A stretch of 64,000 nucleotides of DNA from Acanthosoma haemorrhoidale (Eukaryota; Arthropoda; Insecta; Hemiptera; Acanthosomatidae). How positions within the stretch are numbered: position 1 is the first letter of the stretch; each line of letters opens with the position of its first letter. Below the pieces are notes generated by a model. It had not been told where the DNA came from. It made no database searches and saw only the letters and a program-made list of their open reading frames with translations. Shown piece after piece: positions 1-11,758 of the stretch. Position numbers and translations under genes: made by a program. Location: assembly GCA_930367205.1 (NCBI GenBank), contig OV884011.1, forward strand, positions 40,127,754 to 40,191,753, given 5' to 3'.

Positions 1-454
1 CTGCTCCGCCGTTCACGGGACCGGCGATGGCGGCTCCATGAGACACAGCTCCTGGAATGATCGCTCCGGGAGCAACGGCTCCAGGGAGAAATACTCCAGG
101 TGAAACAGCTCCAGGAAGAACTACTCCAGGTGAGACGGCTCCAGGTAGAACAACTCCGGGTGCGACGGCTCCAGGGAGCACGGCTCCGTGGGAGACCGCT
201 CCTGGGAGGACAAAACCAGGGGTGGCAGCTCCAGGGATGACCACACCAGGGGTGACCGGACCAGCCAAAACGTGCCCATGCGATGGGCTCCTCTTGTGAC
301 GGAGTTCAGAGGCCTGAGCTACTCCCAGTACGAAAAGGCAGACCTGTGAGAAAAATAATTAGCAGTTATTATCAATTTAATAATAATATTAATTATTGCA
401 TTAATGCCCTCTGGTATTTTTTGTTTAAATGAAACTTACAATGAACGATTTCAT
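1..454 (-). CDS. Decapeptide-repeat secreted cuticular-type protein, 3' end cut by window edge
   Basis: Two exons on the minus strand. Exon 1 is 454-440 and encodes MKSFI, followed by a GTAAGT donor. Exon 2 starts at 343 after a CTCACAG acceptor and runs off the window at base 1; the intron is 96 bp and phase 0. The joined N-terminus is a clear signal peptide (MKSFI-VCLFVLGVAQA) followed by a dibasic stretch, SELRHKRS, and then 10-residue repeats of LPGAVSPGVV type. The sequence passes into the GPVNGGA block just as the window ends. There is a TATA box at 515-510. It belongs to the same family as the genes at 4.0, 9.5 and 16-33 kb but is the most divergent of the PGAV group, with V in place of A at several positions. 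Function as a structural cuticle protein is inferred from composition. Coding status is well supported by the matching exon plan. Confidence 0.8.
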
Positions 455-509
455 GTTGTTAGTTTTTCCTACAGAGAGCAACTGTATGACTACGGCCACT
501 GTAAGTGCT

Positions 510-538
510 TTTATATCATCAAGAGACCTTGGTCTTGG
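510..538 (-). promoter_or_regulatory. TATA promoter of the partial gene at the left edge
   Basis: Read on the minus strand, a CCAAGACCAAGGTCTC stretch (538-523) precedes TATAAA (515-510), which lies 61 bp before the ATG at 454. This is the spacing used by every other family member here. The CCAAGG box is present but less exact than in the array genes. Confidence 0.6.
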
Positions 539-539
539 A

Positions 540-3500
540 GGAAGTGAAAAGAGCGTTAGGGACTACACCCTCTTTCTCAGCTTCACGAAGTTGTTTTGTT
601 GCCTCTTGCGTAAGAATTTTAATATAACGTGTACAGATAATTTCTTTTCGCATACTTTCCATGATCAGAACCAATAAAACAAAACAATAATGTATGAAGA
701 ATGACTCTTTATGCTATATGCATTTAAATCGTTCACTGTCATTATAGTAATTAAATGGGCTAGGACATTCATTGAAACTTGTGATACTTTTTACTTTGGT
801 GAAAAGTAATTCATCAATGATAACTTGTAGTTAGAATAAGTTTGTAATATAATTATCCTAACAAATCAAGCAAATGACCTTTTTATTATGATCCATTTGA
901 TCCCTGGCTAACACAAACCACTGTCCCGTCATTAATGAAAGGGGTTAGAAGAAAGTTGAGTTCACCAGACTATTTGGCCTGTTTAAAGATGAGACATTCC
1001 ATGGAAATCACTGAATTAGCACAGTGTTGAATGGATTGTATACAAATTGCAAGGTGAAAATCAACTAATAAGCAAGGACGCGAAACTCAAAATTTAAACT
1101 CCATTGGCTGATTTATAGAAAAGTAATTAATATATGAACTGATTCATTGAAATATTATTGAAATTTTTTTCAAAGATTGACCATACAATGTAATAAAACT
1201 TCTAACCAATTGAAAATTAATGGAAAGGTTCCTTAAGACATCAATGTCACTACAATTGCACTATTTTTCACTGATTACAAAATATTTCAATAATAATTAA
1301 ATGATTTTATAAAGTATTTATTTCAATTGTCATTGGGGCATTCATCCATAATTATCCGGAAAAACTCCAGTGTCTCGTGGCCAAGTCAAGTTTTCAGTGA
1401 TCATACCAAGACCGTAGATATGAGGGTCATTGCATGTAATTATCTATTTGCTCATATTAATTGAGTTATTTATATAATTTTATTATTCTCAAGTACTGGA
1501 TTTTTTAGCAAATATATAATTTTTATTTTAAAATTGTTTCATTATATTATTATCATCAAAAATGCAGATTTGATTAGTATGCTGGTATGTTTTAACAACA
1601 CCTTGTAACTGAGCAGTCCCGCCCTTTTCCCTTAAAAAAAATCTGATTAAATTTTCCGTTTCTATCAAAACAGCATACCTTTCATTGATTGTTAATATTT
1701 TAAAACAAGGAAATGTGGAGCAAACTAAAAAGTATCTCTACTATATATGAATGTAAACTACAAATTCGTTGAAAGTGTCCATACCGACCTGGTTAGACTA
1801 AGGGTATGCAATTTTGCATGGAAGTTAATAATTGAAGTCCAAGTTTTATTTATTTTAACAAAGGTTGATTTAATGTATTATGGAGCTCTTTTAGTAACTG
1901 TTAATAGTATTTTATTTTATATTTTATTAATAGTATTGAATAAATTAAAAAAATACATTACATTATATACAATATATTTACGTACAAAATACAAGTTGTA
2001 TTGTAATGTATATTCATGTATTTAAATTAAAGTATAAAGGTTAAGGAAACCTATTGATGGCTCTGATGCGTGACCTGAGCGTTTGCTCGATGATTTTTTC
2101 AAATATCAAATTACTGTTTCTAACCCCACCCTTTTGGCTTTTAAACGTAACTGAATTTTAATTTAGGGAGTCACTAGATTCCTTTAGTAGACTGGTTTGC
2201 TACCGTTATTGGTTCTTTCATGTACTTTATGTTAATGGGTCCCATCTTACCCTAGTCCACACCGAGCATCCAAAGCAGAACAATAACATGATAGCCATCC
2301 AGTCAAGTATTGTGCATGCTCGATATTACGTAACTTATCCCAACGTCTTCACAAAAAAATTTTTTTTTTATAAAAAGGAAATTTCTTTCGATTGATAAGC
2401 GTTTTTTTGGTAGTAATTTAATAGATATTTCTTCTCTTCTTCTCTTCGGTTAAATCTTCTCTGGGTTTAAATTTGTCTTAACTTTCCAAAGGACACATGC
2501 CCAGGTTCTGATCATTTATGTTAGTGTATGATTCAGTTCTGTATAATTCCATATTTTATACCTACCCTCCTTAAGCTCATCCGCTAATGGCTGCTGTAAC
2601 GAGCTAAATCAACAAGAGATTTGGTATGGTATTGATACACATATAGCCTTGAATTGTTCTTGTACTGTACTGGAAGTTGAATAAAATACTAAACAGCATG
2701 GCCTAGGATTAGTGTTGTTCTCCATTACGATCCTAAATGTGAAAACCAGCTGTTGTGTTAAATGAAAAAATAAGGGTTGCGACTTTAATTGACAGATAGC
2801 ATCAGACACTTTGTGAATGTTAAAATTTATTTTTGAACACCTATTGATTTTCTTTTTCTTTTCTCTTATATACCAATGCTTTCTACTTGCCAAAAAAACA
2901 AACAAAAGAAAACTGATAGAATAGCTTGACCTTGAAAAGCCCCAAAAAAATATGTGACCATTAGAAAAAATAATATCAATCCTAACAAATAAAATTGACA
3001 AAACAAACAAGGCATAAATTCATCTAAATTAAAACACTTTTAAAAGAGGAAATTCTTTCCAAGACTTATGGAATTGAATTTCGGGTTAAGGTCCAAAAAA
3101 AAAGAATTAAAACAATAAAGCAGTTCAGAGGTTGATTGTCATGAAAAGAATTTGAGGATATGTATACTTGTATGAAGCTTTTGCTTGTTGGGACCTTATT
3201 GGCCAATATTAATGGCTAATATAGTACCTATCAAACTAAAATCAGAGGAATTAATAAAAACATTTAAAGTCATCAAAAATTAATTAGTCCATTAATGGAA
3301 ACGGGAAGAAATAGAGATAACGATATAACATGCAAGAACAATTGAAAGTTAATCAAGAAAGTGTAAATATATTTCGTTCATTAGGTGGGAAAAGTGTTAT
3401 ATATAACTTGACTCTTTACGTTGACAGCCATTTTTCCCCTAACAAAGTAAAGGATCAGGTACCCAGTTTACAGTGACTGGGTAGGTTGCACCATTTTCCT

Positions 3501-3960
3501 GAGGAAGACTTTTTGAGTGTCATTACTGAAGGCCATCGAGAAAATGAAATTTGTAAACATATAAAAATAATATATTTATTCATTAATTAACTCAACTTTC
3601 TTAAGTTGTTGCTGACAATAATAATCAAACAAACTTATTAGGAAAATAAATTGTGTGTGTAATTAAAATTATTGAATGATATTTTTGATCATTGTAACAT
3701 TCTACTTTTCTACCAAAGATCGACCTTAATACAATAAAAGTTGATTACTACTCTGATGAATATTTAACATGTCAAAGATGGTACGTACCCTTCATGCAGA
3801 ATGTAACCGTACAAGTGACGGAGACCAGCAATGTAATACTAACTATGTTTCCACTAAGAAAATCTCAAACTGTGGAAAGAAAATTGAAAAAGTCTACCCT
3901 CATTAATGCAACTACTGAAACTGGTTGTTCCCTGGAGGCACTTACTTTCACGGATCCTAA
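540..3960. other. AT-rich intergenic stretch, no gene recognised
   Basis: About 3.4 kb of AT-rich sequence between the divergent partial gene and the next plus-strand gene. Only short ORFs occur, with no recognisable domain, no family repeats and no paired exons. I see no RNA gene or mobile-element coding sequence. Confidence 0.5.
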
Positions 3961-3964
3961 ACCG

Positions 3965-3989
3965 CCAAGGACTCATAACCCGTATATAA
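3965..3989 (+). promoter_or_regulatory. CCAAGGACTC + TATA promoter of the 4.0-kb gene
   Basis: CCAAGGACTC at 3965 is followed by TATATAA from 3983, 62 bp before the ATG at 4045. The transcript leader contains the family-typical ACACAGTGGTTAATCAGCT string, probably the initiator region, just before AGGAGCAAACATG. Confidence 0.75.
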
Positions 3990-4044
3990 GCCTTACAGCG
4001 CTTAGCCTACTACACAGTGGTTAATCAGCTACAGAGGAGCAAAC

Positions 4045-4987
4045 ATGAAAACTATCTTGGTATGGATAATATACATATGCCGTAAATAATATAAAGATAT
4101 ATGAATAAAACGAACTCATTTTCTTCTTGTTTTAGGTCTGTCTTTTGGTAGCAGGAGTAGCCCTTGGCTCAGAGCAAAGGCTTAGAAGGAGTTTAGGTCA
4201 TGGTTTGGTCATTCCAGGAGCTGCCTCCCATGGATACGTGCTTCCAGGTGCAGTTGCTCCCGGTGCTGTGATCCCTGGTGCTGCATCATATGGTGCTGTG
4301 ATCCCTGGTGCTGCATCATATGGTGCTGTGATCCCTGGTGCTGTATCTCCTGGTGCTGTGATCCCAGGCGCTGTATCTTATGGTGCTGTGATCCCTGGTG
4401 CTGTATCTCCTGGTGCTGTGATCCCTGGTGCTGTATCCCCTGGTGCTGTGATCCCTGGCGCTGTATCCCCTGGTGCTGTCCTTGCCGGTCCAGTCTCCGC
4501 ACCCGCTACTCTCGTCGGACCAGTTAACGGAGGCGCTGCTTTGGCCGGGCCAGTTAACGGAGGAGCACACCTAACTGGTCCCGTCAACGGTGGAGCAGCC
4601 CTTTCTGGTCCCGTCAACGGAGGAGCACACCTAACTGGTCCCGTCAACGGTGGAGCAGCCCTTTCTGGTCCCGTCAACGGAGGAGCAGCCCTTTCTGGCC
4701 CTGTCAACGGCGGAGCAGCCCTCACCGCTCCCGTTAACGGTGGAGCTGCACTTACAGCACCAGTCAACGGAGGAGTCGCCTACACCGCACCTGTCAATGG
4801 AGGAGCTGCCTACACCGCACCCTTCAACGGAGGAGCTGCCTACACCGCACCCTTTAACGGAGGTGCTGTTCTCGGTGCTCCAGTCGGACCCGTCGCCCAC
4901 CTCACCGCCCCAGGAGCATTTTTGGGTGCTTCAGCTTACGGTGTAGCAGGTCTCTACGGTGGCGCTCACGGACATTTGGTCCACTAA
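4045..4987 (+). CDS. Decapeptide-repeat secreted cuticular-type protein (B class, 288 aa)
   Basis: Exon 1 is 4045-4059 (MKTIL). Exon 2 is 4136-4987, reading VCLLVAGVALGSEQ in frame, so the 76-bp intron is phase 0. The first ~18 residues form a signal peptide; EQRLRRS follows and could be a furin-type site. The mature protein starts LGHG and is almost wholly 10-residue repeats. About eleven IPGAVSPGAV-type units come first, then about a dozen GPVNGGAALT/HLTGPVNGGA units, then three AYTAP[VF]NGG units. It ends in a unique tail containing ASAYGVAGLYGGAHGH. There is no cysteine in the mature repeats and no RR chitin-binding domain. A polyadenylation signal lies at about 5022. A secreted structural or elastomeric cuticle component is inferred. 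It is closest to the B genes of the array but carries more PGAV units and AYTAPFNGG units absent from them. Confidence 0.88.
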
Positions 4988-5049
4988 ATCTATAATCACT
5001 CTGGCAGTCACCCGAAAATTGTAAATAAATGTTGATTTAAAAAAAAAAC

Positions 5050-5960
5050 ATAAGCAGCTATTTTTTTTAACCTCCTTTTTTGTTTGCGTAAGTAAAGCCC
5101 TTGTTCACTTCCATTCAGAGTTTTGGAATCAATTATTGAAATAGCATGGTACGTCGATGTTAATGGTAAAATAAATTTACTTTCCATCTACGGATTTGTT
5201 GTTGTTAGCTACATTTTCATTGCTTCATAGAAATTATAGTAATGATAAAATCTACTAAATGAATATTATCCTGTAAGAGCTATGAATAAAAAAAAAAAAT
5301 TATTTTAAAATACCAACTTGTTAATCAATTAAGGATTCTTACCAATGTTTTATGAATATTGCTATATTTTTAAATTATTCCCGTAATTAATGGGATCTAT
5401 GCTAATTTTCATAACTCTAGCTTATACAGGGGATATCTGGGGACTCAGGAAGATATTTTGTTTATTTTGGTGATGTGTGCAATCACATGGAAGAGGAACA
5501 TTGCCGAGAAAGAGGAGACACACGGGTGAAAACGTAAGGGTTGTCGGAAAAACCATCGGAACCGTAAAAATGATCTATATACATTACGAACCACTGGTCC
5601 AATTGCCTTTGTCTTCTTTAATGGAACCTTAATTGTTATAACTTCATTAGGGATGAGCCCATCCTGGATTTTTTTCTACTGTTATCCCCCCTTCCTCAAC
5701 AGTCATTTATTTATGGCGTTTGTCGTGACGTTTATGACGTATTAAGCAGGCCTATTTTCACTCCTATTTAAGTACAACTAGGGGAACAAGTGTCCAAACA
5801 CTTGCCCAGTAATTGTAAATATAAAGTATTAAATATATATATATATTTTTTTCTTTCATAGCCCCTTTAAATTTACAGATAATTATATATAATATATATA
5901 CATCATTAATAAACAGTCCACTACATCATTACACTGTTTACCAGCTCAGCCCATCTAAGA
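5050..5960. other. Intergenic, no gene recognised
   Basis: AT-rich sequence with A/T homopolymers. I see no ORF with a recognisable domain, no exon pair and no family-type promoter. Confidence 0.45.
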
Positions 5961-5968
5961 TTTATGGG

Positions 5969-6076
5969 GGTAATATTTGCACCCGTTACCTATTGGGTAC
6001 CCATTACCTACATTAGGTGATAGCAACACACCATACCCCATAACAAAACATGTAGGTAATGGGTGGAGATATTACC
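5969..6076. repeat. Foldback (imperfect inverted repeat) ~108 bp
   Basis: The left arm 5969-5992 (GGTAATATTTGCACCC...) and right arm 6053-6076 are reverse complements at 21 of 24 positions. A second, perfect 15-bp pair (5999-6013 with 6050-6064, ACCCATTACCTACAT) is nested inside. Left-arm and inner sequences also repeat directly (ACCCGTTACCTA / ACCCATTACCTA). It looks like a miniature foldback element; no coding capacity. Confidence 0.6.
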
Positions 6077-6079
6077 AGT

Positions 6080-8165
6080 ATCTTTACCTGTAATAAAGGT
6101 TTTGCATGTAATTTAATTCATTTTAAATGTTCATGTGCTTTATTTTTTGAATTTTATTAATAGTATTATATTTACGGAGTGTTCCGGAACCCAGTTTCGG
6201 TTACCTATTATTCTGTCTTATCATTAGTGCATCGTTGTATACATGTATGTTTTTTATTACCCAGCTTAATGGTATTCTAAGTGTACCTTATGATTTTAGA
6301 TTCAGCATAAGGGTTACAATGACTTAATTAGATAATGACTTTGAGAATTAAGTTATTTCGTTCAGTTCAGTGAGTTCAGTTTCTTCCCTTGATCCTATTA
6401 ATGGAATCAGGCTCCCGTTCTCTTAAACTTTAGTGTATTAGTTTCGTAACCCTGGTGTGGGTTAAATTAAATAATGAAAGCCAAAAAGATACTAGTTTGT
6501 TGTATATACGCATTTATATCTCAGTTCTAAGACACCACTACGCAATGGCTTATGTAGGTTTGCAAATGGTACTCGATTTCAATTTGTGTATAAAAATAAA
6601 AGGAAGATTGTTACCAATTGCGCTTGTAATGCCCGTAGCAATTTTACCCAAAAGTTAAGTATTGGTGAAAAAAGGAATCCCTGAAATTGCTCGTTAGATA
6701 ATTAACCTGGCAGAAGTCTACCTGTGTAACGACTAGGATTTCTAATAAGCATGAAGGAAGGGCCATGGAAGATATAACTTTGAATTCGAAATAGATATTT
6801 AAATAATACTGAAAATATATAGTGCAGTATTATAAACACTAAATTATCATTTTTATGCATGAATTACATAACTATTTCCCTAAGTAGAGTACTCATGCAT
6901 GTAAAAAAAAATGTTAATGGCTATTGCACGGCAACAATTTGAACAATTGAAACTATTCCACTACATTGCACATCATAAATACTACATATCTTAGTGATGT
7001 ATATCTTCGAAAAATCAAAACCTGTATTAAAAAAAACAAAATTGTCCTTCAATTTTATGGAAAGATACAGAAGTCAATTAAGGGGAAAATATGCTCAAAA
7101 TTCATCATTCAGTTTAAGTTGTTATGATAAATATTCTCTTTTGTCTGAAAACCACAAAAATGATGATAACTCCAGAACGACTCAAGCGATCCACACTAAA
7201 CATTGCAGGGGTCTAGAAGTCTATTACCTACATTTAATGGCACCAGGCATGTAACCGTTAATAAACTAGAAACTTATAAAACCTATAATTATAACTTACA
7301 AAAAACAAATTGATGTTCACTTACTTCGAAAGAGAAGAAATTAAGTTTTACTGTAACGATAAAATCGTTGGATTTGGATAAAATTAAGACGGGTTATGAA
7401 GGTTTAAGGAGAATAGAAGACAATGGTTTCTTCTTAAAAAGGTTGTTTTATTTATTTTAATTAAAACGTCTTCTGGCTTCTTTCCAATAAGCTAAGATCA
7501 ATTTATACATTCTGGCGTATTTTTTTTCCATATTTTACCCCCCCCCCCCCCAAAACGCTCGAATACATATATATACACAAATATTTCTAGAACTTGTGTC
7601 ACCAAAATATTTTGAAATCGGGGATATCATGACCCCAGCAGTCTCCCTTTGTTATTGCAAATTTAGTAATTCATTTTTTTAAAACTAACTGTTTTGATAC
7701 TACCCATTGTGCAAGATAATAATTTATTAATAATTAAACTCCTAAGAACTTCTCATCCTAGCTGGGAATGTGATTTTTTTTGTGAGGTTTTTGTATGTTG
7801 CAAATCTAGTTATGTTTTATGATTCAGTCTTCCTTCTTTTAATGGAATCATCTCCGCTACAATCGCTATGATGTCAGCTTTGCATCTATGTTTAAAGGCG
7901 AATAACTATTCTAAATATTATACTCATATCTTGAACCAATATCACTTGCTAGCATTTTTCTTTGGGTTACTAATTATTAATAAATTTGAAATCTATAACA
8001 ACAAAAATTGAAAATTTGTATTAGCTTTTCATTAGTTTTTTGTTCCTTTAAAACCTAATATAAATTAAAAAAAAAAGGTAATTATATTTACTCTTTACGG
8101 ATTAGAGAACATAAACTCAACGTAAATAAATAAAAAACCATTAAGTTTTTGACACAGTGCGGTAT
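6080..8165. other. Intergenic, no gene recognised
   Basis: AT-rich sequence with a poly-C run near 7541-7552. Short ORFs are present but none has a recognisable domain or a family-type promoter. Confidence 0.45.
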
Positions 8166-8169
8166 CTAC

Positions 8170-8870
8170 TACAATCGAATTTCGATAACTGGAACCTCAA
8201 TAACTGGAATTATTTGATAACACGAATTGATTTCAATTTCCCTGAGACAACCTTGTTTAGTCCAAAAAAATAATAATAACATAACCCGAAATAATTTCAC
8301 AAGAAATTTCACCTTAATAAATCGAAGGAACGAGCTATAGATGAATTATGCGACAGATGGTGTACTGCGCATCTTCCCCACCCCACTATGCCACCTCATG
8401 CCGAGTTCCCACAGGACATGAAAGTGATTATTATTGATACACTTAATACAGATTAAGGATTAAATTAATTTTGTCTTTGCAATTCGTGCGAAATGCCAAA
8501 TCGTGTCCAGTCAGAAATGCCATAACAGTCGCTTGCAAGTGTAGACTATTCGTTAACTATGAGTTGCGAAAATTAAAATCTCTTACTGTACGTGAGATAC
8601 TGAACATTATCTTAGCTGTAAATAAAGGAGACCAAAAGAGAAAATAAATTGCTACTAATATTGGAATCCCTAGCATTGTACCCTGTCTACAATTTTGAAG
8701 AATGTGGCGGAACTTCAAAGGTAGAAATGAAGAAGACTTTTATGCAGAAGAAAAAGAGCCGCAGGATTTCCTGAATGCAATGTTAAGTGGTTATGTAAAG
8801 CCAAGATAAAAATATCAGTTTAGGGGGTAAAGAGAAAATGGTGAAAAACTCTCCGCAATGTTCTTCAATA
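8170..8870 (+). mobile_element. Tigger/pogo-like DNA transposon relic
   Basis: The start carries repeated 'TCGATAACTGGAACCTC-AATAACTGGAA' phrasing like a decayed Tigger terminus. From about 8545 the plus strand still reads as a helix-turn-helix N-terminus: LTVREILNIILAVNKGDQ, then after frame breaks ATNIGIPS and a CLQF-type remnant of the usual 'STLSTILKN'. A remnant resembling 'VKWLCKAKIKIS' follows near 8790, corresponding to the linker before the second DNA-binding domain. Many stops and frameshifts; no intact transposase. Identification rests on remembered family motifs, so confidence is moderate. Confidence 0.45.
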
Positions 8871-9414
8871 TCTATAACCTGGCACACTTACTGATTTTCG
8901 ATGGTTTTTGCTAGTTAAATATTCAAACATAAAACAAAAGAGCTGTTCTATAAGGATACCACTCTTTTATGGTTCTCAGACTAATTAATAATCATAAATT
9001 ATTTTATCGTCTTCCATGACAGGACTTAATGAGTAATACATTTACTTTATGAGAGCCATATCCCCACCATCAAATGGGAATTAATAACATTCGAATGAAA
9101 TAACTTAATGTCTTATTGAATTTCGAAATCCATATGAGTTGCTTCTTTATTAAATTCTAAAAATTGGCCATTTCAAGATTAATAATTACATTCTATGGAG
9201 AAAACGAATAGCGTTGTCGAAGATAGTATTACAGATATCATATTTATTAACATGTTGTCACTTATAGGTTTTAAGTACTTTAGGCGTTTCTTAATATAGG
9301 AAAGAACATATAAAAATACATATATTTGTTTAGACAATTATATAAAATACATTTACAAGTAATAATTCATTATATCTATGCTAAACTGGAAACTGGTTGT
9401 ACGTTATTACTACT

Positions 9415-9457
9415 TTTACTCTTCCTAAACATCCAAGGACTTCTAACTGGTATAAAA
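9415..9457 (+). promoter_or_regulatory. Family promoter module of the 9.5-kb gene
   Basis: The three-part module reads ACTTTTACTCTTCCTA, then CCAAGGACT (9433-9441), then GGTATAAAA (TATA from 9451). The TATA box is 61 bp before the ATG at 9512. The leader has AGTGGTTAATCAGCTACAG and AGAAGCAAACATG, as in the array genes. Confidence 0.75.
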
Positions 9458-9511
9458 CCCAAGACCAACTTTTCAGCGGTCTAGTGGTTAATCAGCTACA
9501 GAGAAGCAAAC

Positions 9512-10501
9512 ATGAATACTATCTTGGTAAGATTTATATATATATTATTAGTTATATGGACAATGATATTTGCTATACATTAAAATAATAAGTATTTTTT
9601 TAAAAGCACAAACTAATATAATATAAGGCTAATAGTTAACATGTGCTGATTCTCGTTTCAGGCTTGTCTTTTGGTAGCGGGAGTAGCCTTTGTCTCCGGC
9701 TCAGGCCATGGATTGTACATTCCTGGAGCTGTCTCCCATGGATACGTACTTCCTGGTGCAGTATCCCACGGAGCCGTGATCCCAGGAGCAGTTGCTCCCG
9801 GTGCCGTGATCCCAGGTGCAGTTAATCCCGGTGCTGTAATCCCTGGTGCTGTATCCCCTGGTGCTGTGATCCCTGGCGCTGTATCACCTGGTGCTTTCCT
9901 CGCCGGACCAGTATCTGCACCTGCCGCCCTCGCAGGCCCAGTTAACGGAGGCGCTGCTTTGACCGGGCCTGTCAACGGAGGAGCACATTTAACTGGTCCC
10001 GTCAACGGAGGAGCTGCTTTGACCGGGCCAGTTAATGGAGGAGCTGCTTTGACCGGGCCAGTTAATGGAGGAGCAGCCCTTTCTGGTCCTGTCAATGGAG
10101 GTGCCCACCTTACCGCTCCCGTTAACGGAGGAGCTGCCCTTACAGCACCAGTCAACGGAGGAGCTGCCTACACCGCACCTTACAACGGAGGTGTCGCTTA
10201 CACCGCACCTTTCAACGGTGGAGCTGCATACACTGCACCTTTCAACGGAGGAGCTGCCTACACCGCTCCCGTTAACGGAGGAGCTGCCTACACCGCACCT
10301 TTCAACGGAGGAGCTGCATACACCGCACCTTTCAACGGAGGAGCTGCATACACCGCACCTTTCAACGGAGGAGCTGCATACACCGCACCTTTCAACGGAG
10401 GAGCTGCCTACACCGCACCCTTCAACGGAGGTGCTATTGCTTCCGCTTACGGTGTCGGAGCTGGTCTCTACGGTGGCGCTCACGGACATTGGGCCCACTA
10501 A
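9512..10501 (+). CDS. Decapeptide-repeat secreted cuticular-type protein (A class, Tyr-rich, 284 aa)
   Basis: Exon 1 is 9512-9526 (MNTIL); exon 2 is 9662-10501 after a TTTCAG acceptor. The phase-0 intron is 135 bp. The signal peptide MNTILACLLVAGVAFVSG leads directly into SGHGLYIPGAVSHG, so unlike the B class there is no dibasic RLRR. About seven IPGAV units are followed by a GPVNGGA block. A long run of AYTAP-type units comes next, with seven copies of TAPFNGG, which adds many tyrosines that could serve in dityrosine or quinone cross-linking. The tail is short: the segment resembling LGAPVGPVAHLTAPGA, present in the A and B genes, is missing and the repeats run into ASAYGVGAGLYGGAHGH. AATAAA lies at 10548-10553. 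Structural cuticle role is inferred. Confidence 0.88.
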
Positions 10502-10569
10502 TTCCTGTAAATGTAACAACTATTCCGAATGATTTATAAATATTGTAAATAAATCTATTATACAAAAAC

Positions 10570-11750
10570 CTCTCTCTGCCTTGGAGTGTCATTGATCTCC
10601 AAAAAATATGTCCTGTGGTGAAAGCATGTTTAGTTTGTTGTGAAATTTAATGCTTTTTTTAGTAATGACTGGAAGAAGTACCAAATAGTCTAATCTTCGT
10701 TTCTGTGCTAGGGATATTAAAAAAAACACGGAAATCTGTTTGAGATGACTTGTGAAATGGTTGTACTGGTAAACAAATAATGCAAAAGAATAAGTAACAT
10801 ATAAAATTAATCCTTACAAATTATGACCATAAAATTATGACCTTTCCCTTAAAGGGCTTTAATGAGAGTATTAATGTTGTTTTAAACTGTTAGTTTATTA
10901 GCCTTTTAATAATATAATTAATTTGTTCTAAAAACTTCTAATCTGCTCGGATTTAGTCTAGTCGTAGTATGATTATAATTAGTGTTTCATCTTTTTTAAT
11001 TACAATTACAAAAAGTAGCTTTAATCTGTCGTTAAGACTGTGTTTGAAACTCTAATTATGTTTGTTATAGAGGAGTGATAATTTCCATGACAGTTTAATT
11101 CCCGACGATGCTACAAATGCGATTGAAAAAATACAAAGACAGATCCTATTGAAGTAAAATTTGAAAAGAAGAAGGGCTGTTAATAATTTAATTAGCAATA
11201 AAAAAATAGATAAGATAGATAAATTAAGTTGAGTAACTTGATTAAAATAACTAAAATGTGATGGGCTTTATGTGGATTACAATTAATAAGAGTCAGTAAA
11301 ATTTTGTTCTCAAAATATTGGTAACATTTGATTATGTTATTTCTATAGCAGCCCTACTCTAGTTTATAGAATGATATATCGCAAATAGTTTTTTGTTGGT
11401 CTTTCATTGACACGTTCTCTGAAATCCCTCCGATTTCGAAAACTAAACCTAAACGAAACCCTAATATGCTATTTGACCTGCATAGGGTAGGAAGGATTTC
11501 AAATGGTACATTATGCATATTTTATTATAACATCATTATTTAAAAAATAACAATTGGCTTTACAGCATAAATACTTCGGATTTAACAATTTCTTCAATTT
11601 ATATTAGAAAGTAACAATTGGTTAGTACTGATCTGACAACAGTTTTTGAACTCCAATTTAGTATGATATTTATTCTGATGATTTTTAGGCGATAGATGTC
11701 GGTAAAATTCCCAGAAACTATCAATGTTTTGATAAACTTAATAATTTGTA
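10570..11750. other. Intergenic, no gene recognised
   Basis: AT-rich sequence with no ORF of note, no family promoter and no recognised repeat before the solo LTR. Confidence 0.45.
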
Positions 11751-11758
11751 TTTACAGT

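Noticed and set aside
57..299. Plus-strand ORF with PGETAPGRTTPG repeats at the left edge
   Set aside because: It is the complement of the partial minus-strand gene, which has a matched micro-exon, splice sites and TATA box.
429..677. 82-aa plus-strand ORF covering the first exon of the left-edge gene
   Set aside because: It overlaps the minus-strand promoter and micro-exon and shows no domain.
1747..2025. 92-aa hydrophobic ORF
   Set aside because: AT-rich chance frame; no recognisable family, no promoter or splice partners.
2609..3010. 133-aa minus-strand ORF
   Set aside because: Low-complexity AT-driven translation without domain or promoter evidence.
4378..4767. Long antisense ORFs (for example repeats of APPLTGP and CGVGSSSV type) over every repeat gene
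   Set aside because: They arise because the 30-bp repeats lack stops in all frames. They have no signal peptide, promoter or introns; the sense strand has all three.
4200..4860. 30-bp repeat arrays considered as CRISPR or minisatellite
   Set aside because: Repeats are coding, degenerate at third positions, without spacers, and the genome is eukaryotic.
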